Source: Rhizobiales bacterium UBA1912 (GTDB lineage Bacteria > Pseudomonadota > Alphaproteobacteria > Rhizobiales > Devosiaceae). Taken from it: a stretch of DNA of 64,000 nucleotides. Shown here in pieces: positions 24,881 through 33,390 of this stretch (its first letter is position 1; the number at the start of each line of letters is the position of its first letter). Made by a program: the position numbers and the translations under genes. Below the pieces are notes generated by a model, which made no database searches, was not told the DNA's origin, and saw only the letters and a list, made by a program, of their open reading frames with translations. The stretch is from assembly GCA_002337455.1 (NCBI GenBank), contig DDGC01000023.1, positions 96,050-160,049 of the forward strand, written 5' to 3'.

Positions 24881-25581
24881 GCAGCAAAGATAGCTGGCTA
24901 GCATTGCGTGTCAAGCCGCGCGAGTTTGGCGCAACTACCCATGGACTCATGGCCAGTTTGCGCCCCCATGTCGGCCATTCGCGATCCATCGTTTTCATCA
25001 CAGAAGCTGCTATTTGCTGCAGGAGATTAATGCCCTAAGACGGCATCGAAATCCCTAAGGTCTTTGGAACTTGGCAACGCAATTTCGGGCCGACTAGCGT
25101 GTAAGCGTAGAGGTTCGTTGAGTACCGCTAGGTCATCGCGTTTGGTCTTGAGTCATTGACATCAAAATGCGTTCGCCTACCCAGTTTACGTGCGGCCAAA
25201 TCGCAATCGGTCATATTTCCGCTTTTCCAGCGGCGTGTTTTGGCGCCAACCTCTTTCAATATTCTGCGGACAACTGGCTGATTGCGAAGCTTGGTCGCTG
25301 GAAGGATTGCAAATACGAGTTCTAGAAAGTTCGGATTGGATCACTGCAAGGTTTAATCGACATTATATTAATGTCATCGGAATAGATCGACGGCCTCGAG
25401 AGCCTGAAACGTTGGTACTGCATGATATGCTGCCAGTCTGCGCGATAGGAGCCCAGTGCGATATCGCTAAAGAAGGCAAGAAGACCGGCATTCGAAGCTG
25501 CCTGAATGACATTGATCATTAGGTAACACTGGTCAGTTGGATCAGATACTTCATCGCGTCCGATACGCCGACGTTCGCGTC

Positions 25582-25725
25582 CTAAAAGACCGGAAAAGAA
25601 ACCATAGCTTCCTTAGCTGTTGCGGCCTGCTTCAGAGACCCAATAATGGCCGGGTCGGCGATGAGCGCTCGGAGCAAGTCGGGTCGAACCAGATCGTTGG
25701 ACTGTCTGAGGCGATGAAGCAGGGC
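25582..25725 (-). pseudogene. Possible decayed 3' end of a small gene
   Basis: A 47-codon frame with no start codon follows an in-frame stop. Its product reads like real protein through LLRALIADPAIIGSLKQAA and a TAKEAM segment, then ends. The L..D..L...L..A pattern resembles Nif11-type leader domains, but this is visual similarity only. An ATG in another frame lies just upstream, so a frameshift may have separated start and body. Confidence 0.25.
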
Positions 25726-25978
25726 TCATCAGAGCACATGATGGATACTGTAACCTGGTACAGTATTCGAAGTTCGAAGACTCCAACTTTACATCAGAAT
25801 TTGCGCGCGGATCTGAGCCTGCCGTCGCTCTTCCCTTTGAGAAGTACTGGACGTCAGAAGCTTTCTTTTGTGACGCTCGGCAACATCCATGGTGGCCCAC
25901 CCGAGTTTTTTGGATGCCTCTAGCTTTGAGGCGGGACGTGATAGGCGTGGACAAGTTCCCTCTTGCAATGAAAGCTGG

Positions 25979-25992
25979 TAGCGTATACGATA
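25979..25992. promoter_or_regulatory. Predicted GntR operator overlapping the promoter
   Basis: TAGCGTATACGATA contains the perfect palindrome CGTATACG with flanking TA on both sides, the kind of GTATAC-centred site used by GntR/FCD regulators. It overlaps a possible -10 (TACGAT) spaced 17 bases from TTGCAA and touches the first ATG of the regulator, which suggests autorepression. Confidence 0.5.
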
Positions 25993-26697
25993 ATGAACAT
26001 GGAAGCGAATTCGATAACTCAGACAAGAACTGAGAAGGCGGGCGGCTCGTCGACGCGGTCGGCCTATGCCACCATCAAGCGCAAGATCATGGACAATGAG
26101 TTTGCGCCCGGAATGCAGATGCCCGAGCAGCAGCTCGCCGATTATCTCGGTCTGTCGCGTACGCCGGTGCGGGAAGCACTGATCCGGCTGGCCCAGGAAG
26201 GTCTTATCGAAGTTATCCCCCGGCACGGCATGCGCGTTCTGCCCGTGTCGGTGGCGGATATGAAAGAGATTTACGAGGTTCTGGTCAGTCTGGAGCCGAT
26301 GGCGACCGAACTGCTTGCCAAACGCCGCCCAGACGAAAAGGAGATGTCGCGGCTGATCGAGGCCTGTGCCGAAATGGAGGCGGCGCTTGAAGCCGATGAT
26401 CTCCAGACCTGGGCCAAGGCCGACGAGAAATTTCATTTCGAGCTCGTTCAGCTTTGCGGCAACAGGCGTCTGGCATCGATGGTGATGGGTGTCTGGGAGC
26501 AATCGCACCGGGCGCGGATGATCACGCTCCGGATGCGGCCTAAACCTTATGAATCAACGCGCGAGCATCGCGCGGTTGTAGAAGCAATTCTGGCCGGTGA
26601 CGCCGCGCAGGCGCGCGAGCTTTACCGGCAGCACAGGAGCAAGGCGGCCAATGCGATGATTTCGATTATCGAGCAGATGGGCATGTCCCAGCTCTAA
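25993..26697 (+). CDS. GntR-family (FCD subfamily) transcriptional regulator
   Basis: The 234-residue protein has an N-terminal winged helix (about 22-80, with MPEQQLADYLGLSRTPVREALIRLAQEGL) and an FCD ligand domain (about 95-220) containing the metal-binding D/H pattern (DEKFHFELVQLCGN, then TREHRAVVEAIL). It probably represses the following operon until the substrate or an intermediate binds. No Shine-Dalgarno precedes either candidate ATG (25993 or 25999), and the predicted transcript start is at the ATG itself, so the mRNA may be leaderless. Confidence 0.9.
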   Translation: MNMEANSITQTRTEKAGGSSTRSAYATIKRKIMDNEFAPGMQMPEQQLADYLGLSRTPVREALIRLAQEGLIEVIPRHGMRVLPVSVADMKEIYEVLVSLEPMATELLAKRRPDEKEMSRLIEACAEMEAALEADDLQTWAKADEKFHFELVQLCGNRRLASMVMGVWEQSHRARMITLRMRPKPYESTREHRAVVEAILAGDAAQARELYRQHRSKAANAMISIIEQMGMSQL

Positions 26698-26935
26698 AGG
26701 GTAGCGCCGGGACGGCGCGTTGAGAACGCACAAAAGGAAAACAGTGGATCGCGCGGGAATGTGAGCGGTCCAAGGGAAGAGTGTTGCTGAAATTGGAGTT
26801 GGCGCGGGCGTATCGCCTGAGGCGCTGACCTGGGAGAAAGTACGGTATGATCTGGTGCTCAAAAGCGCCGCGGCATCGTCGCGGCGAGCGGAGAGACTTT
26901 ACGAAAATTCGGGCCCTGCCTGCGGGAGGCGTGTA

Positions 26936-28129
26936 ATGACTTTGCCGCTCGAAGGTATGCGCGTGCTCGATGTCAGCCAGGTTATGGCCGGGCCGTTCTG
27001 CTGCATGATGCTCGGTGACATGGGTGCGGACGTTATCAAGATCGAACCGCCCGTCACAGGAGACCAGACGCGCCGTTCGATGGGCTTTCGGCTCAATAGT
27101 GACGACAGCCCCGGTTTTCTCGCTCTCAATCGCAACAAGCGCAGCATTGCGATCAATCTCAAATCCAAGGCCGGTCTCGAGATATTCTACCGGCTGGTGG
27201 AAACCGCCGATGTCCTTGTCGAGAACAACCGGCCCGGCGTCGCAAAACGCCTCGGCATCGATTACGAGACCGTGCGCAAGATCAACCCGAGGCTGATCTA
27301 TGCCTCCATTTCGGGCTTCGGCCAAACCGGCCCTTATGCGGACAGGCCCGGATTCGATCTGATCGCGCAGGCCATGTCGGGCGTATTGAGCGTCACGGGA
27401 TCCCCGGGCGGGGAGCCGGTCAAGTCGAGCGTTCCGGTTGGTGATCTGGGTGCCGGTCTTTTCACAATCTATGGCATTCTCAGCGCTTATATCGGGCGCC
27501 AGACGAGCGGGGTCGGTCAATATATCGATTCCTCGCTGATCGAAGCGGCAATGGCGCTTTCGGTCTGGGAAGTCACCGAATTCTGGGGCACGGGCAAGGT
27601 GCCCCAGCCACTTGGAACGGCCAATCGCATGAGCGCGCCCTATCAGGCGGTCAAGGCGAGCGATGGCTATATCGTTGTCGGTGCCGCCAACCAAAAACTC
27701 TGGAAGGCGTTCTGTGATGTTCTGGGGCGGCCCGAATTGTTCGAAGATCCGCGTTTTGCCTCCAATGTGGAGCGGCTTGCCAACCGCGCCGAGTTGATTG
27801 CGGAATTCGAGCCGATCTTTGCAACAAAACCCGCCGAACACTGGGTTTCAGCATTGCTGGCGGCGGGCGTTCCCGCTGCGCCTGTCAACAATTTTGAGGA
27901 ATCGCTTGGCAGCGAGCACGCCAAGGTGCGCGAGATGGTCATGGAAATCGATCATCCGGCGGAAGGTAAGATCAAGGCGCTCGGCTTTCCGGTCAAGATG
28001 CGCGGCACGCCACAGGAAGTCCGCTATCCGCCACCAATGCTGGGCGAGCATCGTGACCAGATCCTCGCTGAAATCGGATTGAGCGGCAAGGTCGAGGACC
28101 TTGAGGCGGGGGATGCGTTCTCGAAATGA
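26936..28129 (+). CDS. Class III CoA-transferase (CaiB/Frc family)
   Basis: The 397-residue enzyme moves CoA from an acyl-CoA to a carboxylic acid. Family landmarks are LPLEGMRVLDVSQVMAGPFCCMMLGDMGADVIKIE at the N-terminus, shown here as separate blocks MRVLDVSQ and DMGADVIKIE, the LNRNKRSIAINLK strand, and PGFDLIAQAMSG containing the likely catalytic Asp. The ATG after GGGAGG was chosen over an upstream frame of 27 codons. It opens the operon, 238 bases after the regulator, and its stop overlaps the enoyl-CoA hydratase start, so activated substrate is passed to that enzyme. Confidence 0.9.
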   Translation: MTLPLEGMRVLDVSQVMAGPFCCMMLGDMGADVIKIEPPVTGDQTRRSMGFRLNSDDSPGFLALNRNKRSIAINLKSKAGLEIFYRLVETADVLVENNRPGVAKRLGIDYETVRKINPRLIYASISGFGQTGPYADRPGFDLIAQAMSGVLSVTGSPGGEPVKSSVPVGDLGAGLFTIYGILSAYIGRQTSGVGQYIDSSLIEAAMALSVWEVTEFWGTGKVPQPLGTANRMSAPYQAVKASDGYIVVGAANQKLWKAFCDVLGRPELFEDPRFASNVERLANRAELIAEFEPIFATKPAEHWVSALLAAGVPAAPVNNFEESLGSEHAKVREMVMEIDHPAEGKIKALGFPVKMRGTPQEVRYPPPMLGEHRDQILAEIGLSGKVEDLEAGDAFSK

Positions 28130-28899
28130 GCAGCGGAACCGTCAGACTGGATATTGTAGGGTCGGTTGCAAGGGTCACTTTCGACCGCCCCGAAGCGCGC
28201 AACGCCATGACCTGGGCGATGTATGAGCAGCTCGAAGCGGCCTGCGACCGCATTGCGGCCGAACCGGCATTGCGTTGCGCAATATTGCGCGGGGCGGGCG
28301 GCAAGGCATTCGTCGCCGGCACCGATATTGCCCAGTTCACGGCATTCACAGGCGCCGAGGATGGCGTTCGTTACGAGGACGCCATGGAGCCGATATTGTC
28401 CAAGCTGGCCGGGCTGCCGGTTCCGACCCTTGCCGTCGTCGAGGGCTGGGCGGTGGGTGGCGGACTGGCGCTGGCGTCGCTCTGCGATCTGCGCATTGCA
28501 ACAGATGATGCTCGGTTCGGTCTACCCATTGCCCGTACGCTCGGCAATTGCCTTTCAATGCGCAATGTGGCGCGGCTCAATGCCCTGCTCGGACCGGCGC
28601 GTATCAAGCGCATCGTCATGCTGGCCGAAATGCTGGGCGCCGAGGAACTCAAGGCCTGCGGCTATCTCGCCGATGTCGCATCACGCGAGAGGCTCGATGA
28701 GAAGGTATCCGCGCTCGTTGAAAAGATTTTGTCGCACGCGCCGCTCACCTTGCGCGTGACCAAGCAGGCCCTGTTGCGGCTCGAAGGCGAAATGCCTGCC
28801 GACCGCGATCTGATCGAGACCTGCTACGGCAGCAATGATTTCAAGCTCGGTGTCGCCGGGTTCGGAACCAAGACGGTTCCGGACTGGACGGGGTCATAG
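28126..28899 (+). CDS. Enoyl-CoA hydratase/isomerase family protein
   Basis: A 257-residue crotonase-fold protein. The oxyanion-hole segments are AFVAGTDIAQF and EGWAVGGGLALASLCDLRIA. The usual catalytic glutamates are not both in standard places (the second loop reads FGLPIARTLGNC), so the exact chemistry, hydration, isomerisation or CoA hydrolysis, cannot be read from sequence. It overlaps the CoA-transferase gene by 4 bases (ATGA) and surely acts on the CoA ester made by it. Confidence 0.85.
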   Translation: MSSGTVRLDIVGSVARVTFDRPEARNAMTWAMYEQLEAACDRIAAEPALRCAILRGAGGKAFVAGTDIAQFTAFTGAEDGVRYEDAMEPILSKLAGLPVPTLAVVEGWAVGGGLALASLCDLRIATDDARFGLPIARTLGNCLSMRNVARLNALLGPARIKRIVMLAEMLGAEELKACGYLADVASRERLDEKVSALVEKILSHAPLTLRVTKQALLRLEGEMPADRDLIETCYGSNDFKLGVAGFGTKTVPDWTGS

Positions 28900-28967
28900 C
28901 GGGCGAACGTGCCGATGGCCGCCTTGGGGAAGTCGGCCAAAACGGAGACATCAACAAGGAGGAAACG

Positions 28968-30041
28968 ATGTCCAAGACCAGAATACCAAAGGACTTTCTA
29001 ATCGCAGGCATGGCCGTAGCGCTCGGCCTTTCCGTCATACCCGCCTTTGCGCAGGACTTCGAGGAAGTGACCTTCGTTGTCGGCAACAATCTGTTCTCGA
29101 CCCCTGCCTTCATCGCCGTTGAGAACGGATACTGGGTCGATCGCGGTCTCAATGTGCAGCTGCGCCTTGTGGGCAGCGGACGTGAAATCACCCAGGCGCT
29201 CAATGCGGGTGAGGCCGAATTGGGCGGCGCCAATATGGGCACGACCACGGCCAGTGCACGTGCCAGCGGCAACATGCTCAAGGGCGTGATCCCCTATTAC
29301 AACAACGCGCTCTATATCTCGATTGCCGGCGGGCGCGGTATTGTTGGTCGTGCTGACAGCGGCATCACCAGCGATCCTTCCTCATTTGTCGGCAAGACGG
29401 TTGGCAGCCTCAATGGCAGCACGCAGGAAGTCTATCTGCGCCAGTTCCTCGCCTCTGGCGGGGTCGCCTATGAGGACGTCGAGGTTATCAATGTTCCGGT
29501 GCCGGACATGCCGATCAGCCTCGCGCAGGGACTTGTCGATGCCACGGTGCCCTGGGAGCCCTATCTCAGCCAGAGCCTGCGTGAACTTGGCGACAATGGC
29601 GTCGAGGTGAGCCGTGCTGCGCCGGGTTATGTTGCCGACGTTATCGGCGTGCTGGCCAATGAGGAATTCATCGCCGCTAACCCCGAACTGCTCGAGCAGT
29701 TTGCGCTCGGCATGCTCGAAGCGACCCGGTTCGTGCGTCAGAACCCCGAGGATGCGGCACAGATCGCCACCTATTATCTCGACGGTCTCAATCTCGATGA
29801 TGCTTCGTCGGGCATTCGCTACATGTCCTGGGACCCGCGCATTTCGATCTGCACCGATGAAGGTCTGATGCAGACAGGCAATGAGATGATCGAAGACGGG
29901 CTGATCGTTGCCGATCCGTTTGTCGCCGAAGATTTCGCGGACCGCGCTGTGCTCGACAAGGTGCTCGGTGAAAATCCGGAATTGACCAGCGATCTGGCGG
30001 CTCTGCCGACCGATCTGGCTGATTGTCAGGGCGCGCTCTAG
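28968..30041 (+). CDS. ABC transporter substrate-binding protein (NMT1/SsuA-like)
   Basis: This 357-residue periplasmic receptor has a signal peptide ending near AFAQ (residue 30). The pattern TPAFIAVENGYWVDRGLNVQL and GEAELGGANMGTTTA is typical of SsuA/TauA/NMT1 receptors for sulfonates, thiamine precursors or aromatic acids. It belongs with the ATPase at 30552 and the two permeases that follow. The ligand cannot be named from sequence, but the catabolic genes around it suggest a carboxylic acid. Confidence 0.88.
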   Translation: MSKTRIPKDFLIAGMAVALGLSVIPAFAQDFEEVTFVVGNNLFSTPAFIAVENGYWVDRGLNVQLRLVGSGREITQALNAGEAELGGANMGTTTASARASGNMLKGVIPYYNNALYISIAGGRGIVGRADSGITSDPSSFVGKTVGSLNGSTQEVYLRQFLASGGVAYEDVEVINVPVPDMPISLAQGLVDATVPWEPYLSQSLRELGDNGVEVSRAAPGYVADVIGVLANEEFIAANPELLEQFALGMLEATRFVRQNPEDAAQIATYYLDGLNLDDASSGIRYMSWDPRISICTDEGLMQTGNEMIEDGLIVADPFVAEDFADRAVLDKVLGENPELTSDLAALPTDLADCQGAL

Positions 30042-30082
30042 CGCCCTGACTACCCTTCCTCGACCACATCAAGGAGTAGAAT

Positions 30083-30541
30083 ATGGTCCCCTATGACAAG
30101 CAGGTGGTGACGGTCGTTCGCCAGGGCAATATCGGTACTGATACCGATTACGAGCCGCCCCTGCGCATCGGCTTCGGCATAAATGACAAGACGGTAGACA
30201 GTCCGAACGCGACGATGGGCCGGTCAATCCTTGTTCCTGGCGCCGGTCCCAACCCCACGCACTACCATGCCGCCAATGATGTGGTCTGGTACATCCTTTA
30301 TGGCCAGGTCAAACTTTGGCACGCCAAATCGGACGCGGCCGACCGTCAGGAAGTCATCCTGCAGGCTGGCGATTTCGTTTATGTGCCGGCCGGTGCCATT
30401 CATGTGATCTCGAACGCTTCGGAGACCGAAGAGGCTTCGCTGATCTTCTGCTATATCGGTGTACCCAACACCGATGCGGCCAAGACCGTGTGGCTTACCG
30501 AAGACGGCACGGCTCCAATCGAGAAACAAGCCAGCGCCTAA
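30083..30541 (+). CDS. Cupin-domain protein
   Basis: A single-domain cupin of 152 residues. Motif 1 is PTHYHAANDVVWYILYG with two metal-binding histidines, and motif 2 is GDFVYVPAGAIHVISN. A metal-dependent isomerase, lyase or dioxygenase role is possible, or ligand binding. It is inserted between the substrate-binding protein and the ATPase genes of the transporter, an uncommon position, and ends 10 bases before the ATPase start. Confidence 0.85.
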   Translation: MVPYDKQVVTVVRQGNIGTDTDYEPPLRIGFGINDKTVDSPNATMGRSILVPGAGPNPTHYHAANDVVWYILYGQVKLWHAKSDAADRQEVILQAGDFVYVPAGAIHVISNASETEEASLIFCYIGVPNTDAAKTVWLTEDGTAPIEKQASA

Positions 30542-30551
30542 GGAGGCTGCA

Positions 30552-31385
30552 ATGAGCGAGACCCTCGCCCGCGACAAGATCGTCGTTGAAAACTTCCAGC
30601 ACATCTTCGAGACGGCCGACGGTCCCGTTCAGGCCACCGGCAAGATCGATCTCGAAATTCCCGCGGCCCAGTTCGTGACCCTTGTGGGTCCGAGCGGCTG
30701 CGGCAAGACAACACTGCTCAAGGCCATAGCGGGGTTCATAAACCCGACCCATGGCCGAATCCTGTGCAATGGGGAGCCTGTTACCGGTCCCGGCCGCGAT
30801 CGCGGCGTGGTGTTCCAGGAACTGGCGATACTGCCCTGGCGCACGGTGCGGCGGAACATTGCTCACGGGCTTGAAATCGCACGTGTGCAGCAGACGGAAA
30901 TCGATACAGCGGTCGACCGGCTGATTTCACTGACCGGGTTGACCGGGTTCGAGGATCGCTATCCTCACGAATTGTCCGGCGGCATGAAGCAGCGCGTGGC
31001 GGTTGCGCGGACATGGGCCGCCGACCCCGACATCATCCTGATGGACGAGCCGTTCGCGGCGGTCGATGCGATGACGCGCCTCACCTTGCAGGAAGAGCTC
31101 GCCTCGCTGAGCTATTCGACCAAAAAGACGGTATTCTTCATCACCCACTCGGTCGATGAGGCCGTGTTCCTTGCCGACCGAGTCCTTGTCATGAGCCGGC
31201 GGCCGGGAACCATCAAGGCCAGCATCGACGTGCCGCGGCGCAAGCCGGGCGGGCGCGACTGGGAAAGCTTTACTACCGACACCGAGATGCAGACCATCGT
31301 CGAACGCGTGCTGCGTCTGGTCCGCGAGGAAAAGGCCGAACAGTCCCAGGCGTCCAAGCCCAAAACACTGGAGGCGGTGGGATGA
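30552..31385 (+). CDS. ABC transporter ATP-binding protein (SsuB/TauB-like)
   Basis: The 277-residue ATPase has Walker A GPSGCGKTT (46-54), Q-loop VVFQELAILPW, signature LSGGMKQR, Walker B ILMDEPFAAVDA and H-loop FITHSVDEA. This matches the SsuB/TauB group that drives NMT1-type importers. The start is the ATG after AGGAGG; a 31-codon upstream extension overlapping the cupin gene was rejected. Its stop overlaps the permease start. Confidence 0.92.
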   Translation: MSETLARDKIVVENFQHIFETADGPVQATGKIDLEIPAAQFVTLVGPSGCGKTTLLKAIAGFINPTHGRILCNGEPVTGPGRDRGVVFQELAILPWRTVRRNIAHGLEIARVQQTEIDTAVDRLISLTGLTGFEDRYPHELSGGMKQRVAVARTWAADPDIILMDEPFAAVDAMTRLTLQEELASLSYSTKKTVFFITHSVDEAVFLADRVLVMSRRPGTIKASIDVPRRKPGGRDWESFTTDTEMQTIVERVLRLVREEKAEQSQASKPKTLEAVG

Positions 31386-32215
31386 GTTCGGTGGGTACAT
31401 CGAACCCGCGTACGGTCACGGCTTTCGATCCGTTCAGGATTGGCGGTTTCAGCCTCGTCGCGGGACGATTCAAATTCCTTTTGCCTTTCGCGGTGCTGAT
31501 CGCGATCTGGTGGGGCATCAAGATCGCGTTCGGATTGTCCGACCGGGTTCTGGTCTCGCCCCCCGATGTTCTGACGGCGCTCTGGACCCTGTTCTCGCGC
31601 GGCATTCTCGCCGACTACGCATCGACAAGTCTTTATGCGATCGGGATTTCGATCGTGATCTCGACGCTGGTCGGGGTGCCTTTGGGCTTTGCGGTGGGCG
31701 CCAACAAATATGCGGCGCGATCGCTGGATCTTTTCCTGCGCTTTTTCCAGGGCGTGTCGGGCATTTCCTGGCTGCCGCTGGCCATCATTTGGTTCGGCTT
31801 CTCCCAGACCACCGTACTCGTAATCGTCGTCTATACGCTCGTCGTGCCGGTTATCTTCAATACCATGATCGGGGTGCGCTCGATTCCGCGCGAATATGCG
31901 CTGGCTCTGCGCACGCTGGGGGCCGGGCGCCTCCGCGTGGTCAAGGATGTCTATCTTCCGGGTGCCTTGCCGAGCATCCTTGTCGGGCTGCGGCTGGGCA
32001 TGGGCTATGGCTGGCGCGCCCTGATCGCCGCGGAAATGCTGGTGCGTGAAGGCGGCCTTGGCGACCTCATCTTCGGGGCGAGGACCTTTGGCCAGATCGA
32101 CCGCATCATGGGCGGCATGATCATTATCGGCCTGCTCTACATCATCGTGGACCGACTGATCGTTCAGCCGATCGAGGAATTGACCTTCGCACGCTGGGGG
32201 GTAATCCAGAAATGA
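31382..32215 (+). CDS. ABC transporter permease (SsuC-like), first copy
   Basis: A 277-residue inner-membrane protein with about six membrane segments and the cytoplasmic EAA-like loop (REYALALRTLGAGRLRVVKDVYLPGALPSILVGLRLGMG) visible in parts around residues 165-205. It overlaps both its neighbours by 4 bases. With the second permease it likely forms a heterodimeric channel. Confidence 0.9.
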   Translation: MSSVGTSNPRTVTAFDPFRIGGFSLVAGRFKFLLPFAVLIAIWWGIKIAFGLSDRVLVSPPDVLTALWTLFSRGILADYASTSLYAIGISIVISTLVGVPLGFAVGANKYAARSLDLFLRFFQGVSGISWLPLAIIWFGFSQTTVLVIVVYTLVVPVIFNTMIGVRSIPREYALALRTLGAGRLRVVKDVYLPGALPSILVGLRLGMGYGWRALIAAEMLVREGGLGDLIFGARTFGQIDRIMGGMIIIGLLYIIVDRLIVQPIEELTFARWGVIQK

Positions 32216-33033
32216 CCAATATCAGCGCAAACCGCCGCGCGGGCATGACTTCGCGCGAAATCGTCTGGTTCCTCTTGCCTGCCTTGCCCTTCGTGCTGCT
32301 TGCCCTTGGCTGGACGCTTTACTGGGGTATTGCCAAGCCCAATATCGGGACGCTGCCGCCCATCTGGACGGTGTTCACGACACTCTGGCAGATTACGGCA
32401 AGCGGTGAGCTGTTCGCTCATATCATTGCCAGTCTCGGGCGTCTGCTCGCCGGCGTCTCAGTCGGCATCATTTCAGGTGTGCTGCTCGGATTTGTCGTCG
32501 GGCTGAACAAGAGGGCATCGGACTTCTTTTATCCGCTGGTCATCTTTTTCAGCGCCATTTCGGGCATTGTCTGGCTGCCGCTTGTGATCGGCTGGCTTGG
32601 TCTCGGGGCCTCGCTGTTCATATTCCTGATCTGGAACACGGTGTTTTTCCTCGTGTTCCAGAACACGGTGCTCGGCGTGCAGCTGGTGCCGAATGTTCTC
32701 GAGCTTGGCGTCAGAACGCTGGGCGGCAGCCGTTTGCACACCATTCTCAACGTCACGGCCTATGGGGCGCTGCCCTATATCCTTTCGGGCATCCGGTCAG
32801 GGATCGGGTTCGGCTGGCGTGCGCTGATCGCTGCGGAACTTGTGGGTGCATCGTCGGGTCTTGGCCAGATGATTTTCCGGGCCGCCGAGTTTCACAGGGC
32901 CGATATCATTCTTGCCGGCTGTATCGTCATCGGCCTCCTCAGTCTCCTGATGGACCGCCTTCTGCTCGTGCCGCTGGAACGCCGCACGATCGAGCGCTGG
33001 GGCCTCGTTTCCCCGTCTGCAAAAGGAGCATGA
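32212..33033 (+). CDS. ABC transporter permease (SsuC-like), second copy
   Basis: A 273-residue paralogue of the preceding permease with the same membrane layout and an EAA-like loop near VLELGVRTLGG and LPYILSGIRSGIGFGWRALIAAE. Two different permeases in one importer of this group are less usual than a homodimer. The ATG overlaps the previous stop. Confidence 0.9.
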   Translation: MTNISANRRAGMTSREIVWFLLPALPFVLLALGWTLYWGIAKPNIGTLPPIWTVFTTLWQITASGELFAHIIASLGRLLAGVSVGIISGVLLGFVVGLNKRASDFFYPLVIFFSAISGIVWLPLVIGWLGLGASLFIFLIWNTVFFLVFQNTVLGVQLVPNVLELGVRTLGGSRLHTILNVTAYGALPYILSGIRSGIGFGWRALIAAELVGASSGLGQMIFRAAEFHRADIILAGCIVIGLLSLLMDRLLLVPLERRTIERWGLVSPSAKGA

Positions 33034-33036
33034 TCC

Positions 33037-33390
33037 ATGTCTGGCAATAGTGCACAGAAATTGCGGCGCAGGATCTTCAACGTTTCGACCGGCAAACTTG
33101 CCATCGGCGTGCTCCTGATCTGGGGGATCATCTCGGGTCAGGGCCTTGCGGGGTACCTCACCAAGGACAGCCGGCTGTCGCCGGGTCTGTCGGGACAGGA
33201 TGCGGTGGATGTCGTTGTCGTTCTCGATTTTGCGCCCGAACGGTTCCATAACGAGCAGATCGCGCGTTACGGCGTGTTCAGCGGCAGGGATGGCGACGTC
33301 ACCAGGTTCAGGCTCCGAAACGTATCTCCCGGGCAGCTCGAAGCGCTTTCCAGCCTCGTGTGGATTTCAAGGATCGAGCCTCTGACATGA
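33037..33390 (+). CDS. Small single-pass membrane protein, unknown
   Basis: This 117-residue protein has one membrane segment (about 20-38) and a likely periplasmic domain rich in Val/Asp (VDVVVVLDFAPERF) and Arg (VTRFRLRNVSPGQLEALSS). I do not recognise it. It starts 3 bases after the second permease and overlaps the MFS gene, so it is part of the same transcript and may assist transport. Confidence 0.55.
   Translation: MSGNSAQKLRRRIFNVSTGKLAIGVLLIWGIISGQGLAGYLTKDSRLSPGLSGQDAVDVVVVLDFAPERFHNEQIARYGVFSGRDGDVTRFRLRNVSPGQLEALSSLVWISRIEPLT

Larger units (their letters stand above)
24672..25992. other. Long poorly coding region
   Basis: About 1.3 kb is lower in GC than the flanks and has only short, unconvincing frames on both strands. 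It holds a cluster of stem-loops (24799-24880), a possible decayed gene end (25582-25725) and the GntR promoter/operator. It looks like a scar between the resolvase element and the catabolic operon. Confidence 0.5.

Noticed and set aside
25190..25522. 110-codon frame as a real gene
   Set aside because: No ribosome site, no family resemblance, atypical composition and no coupling to neighbours.
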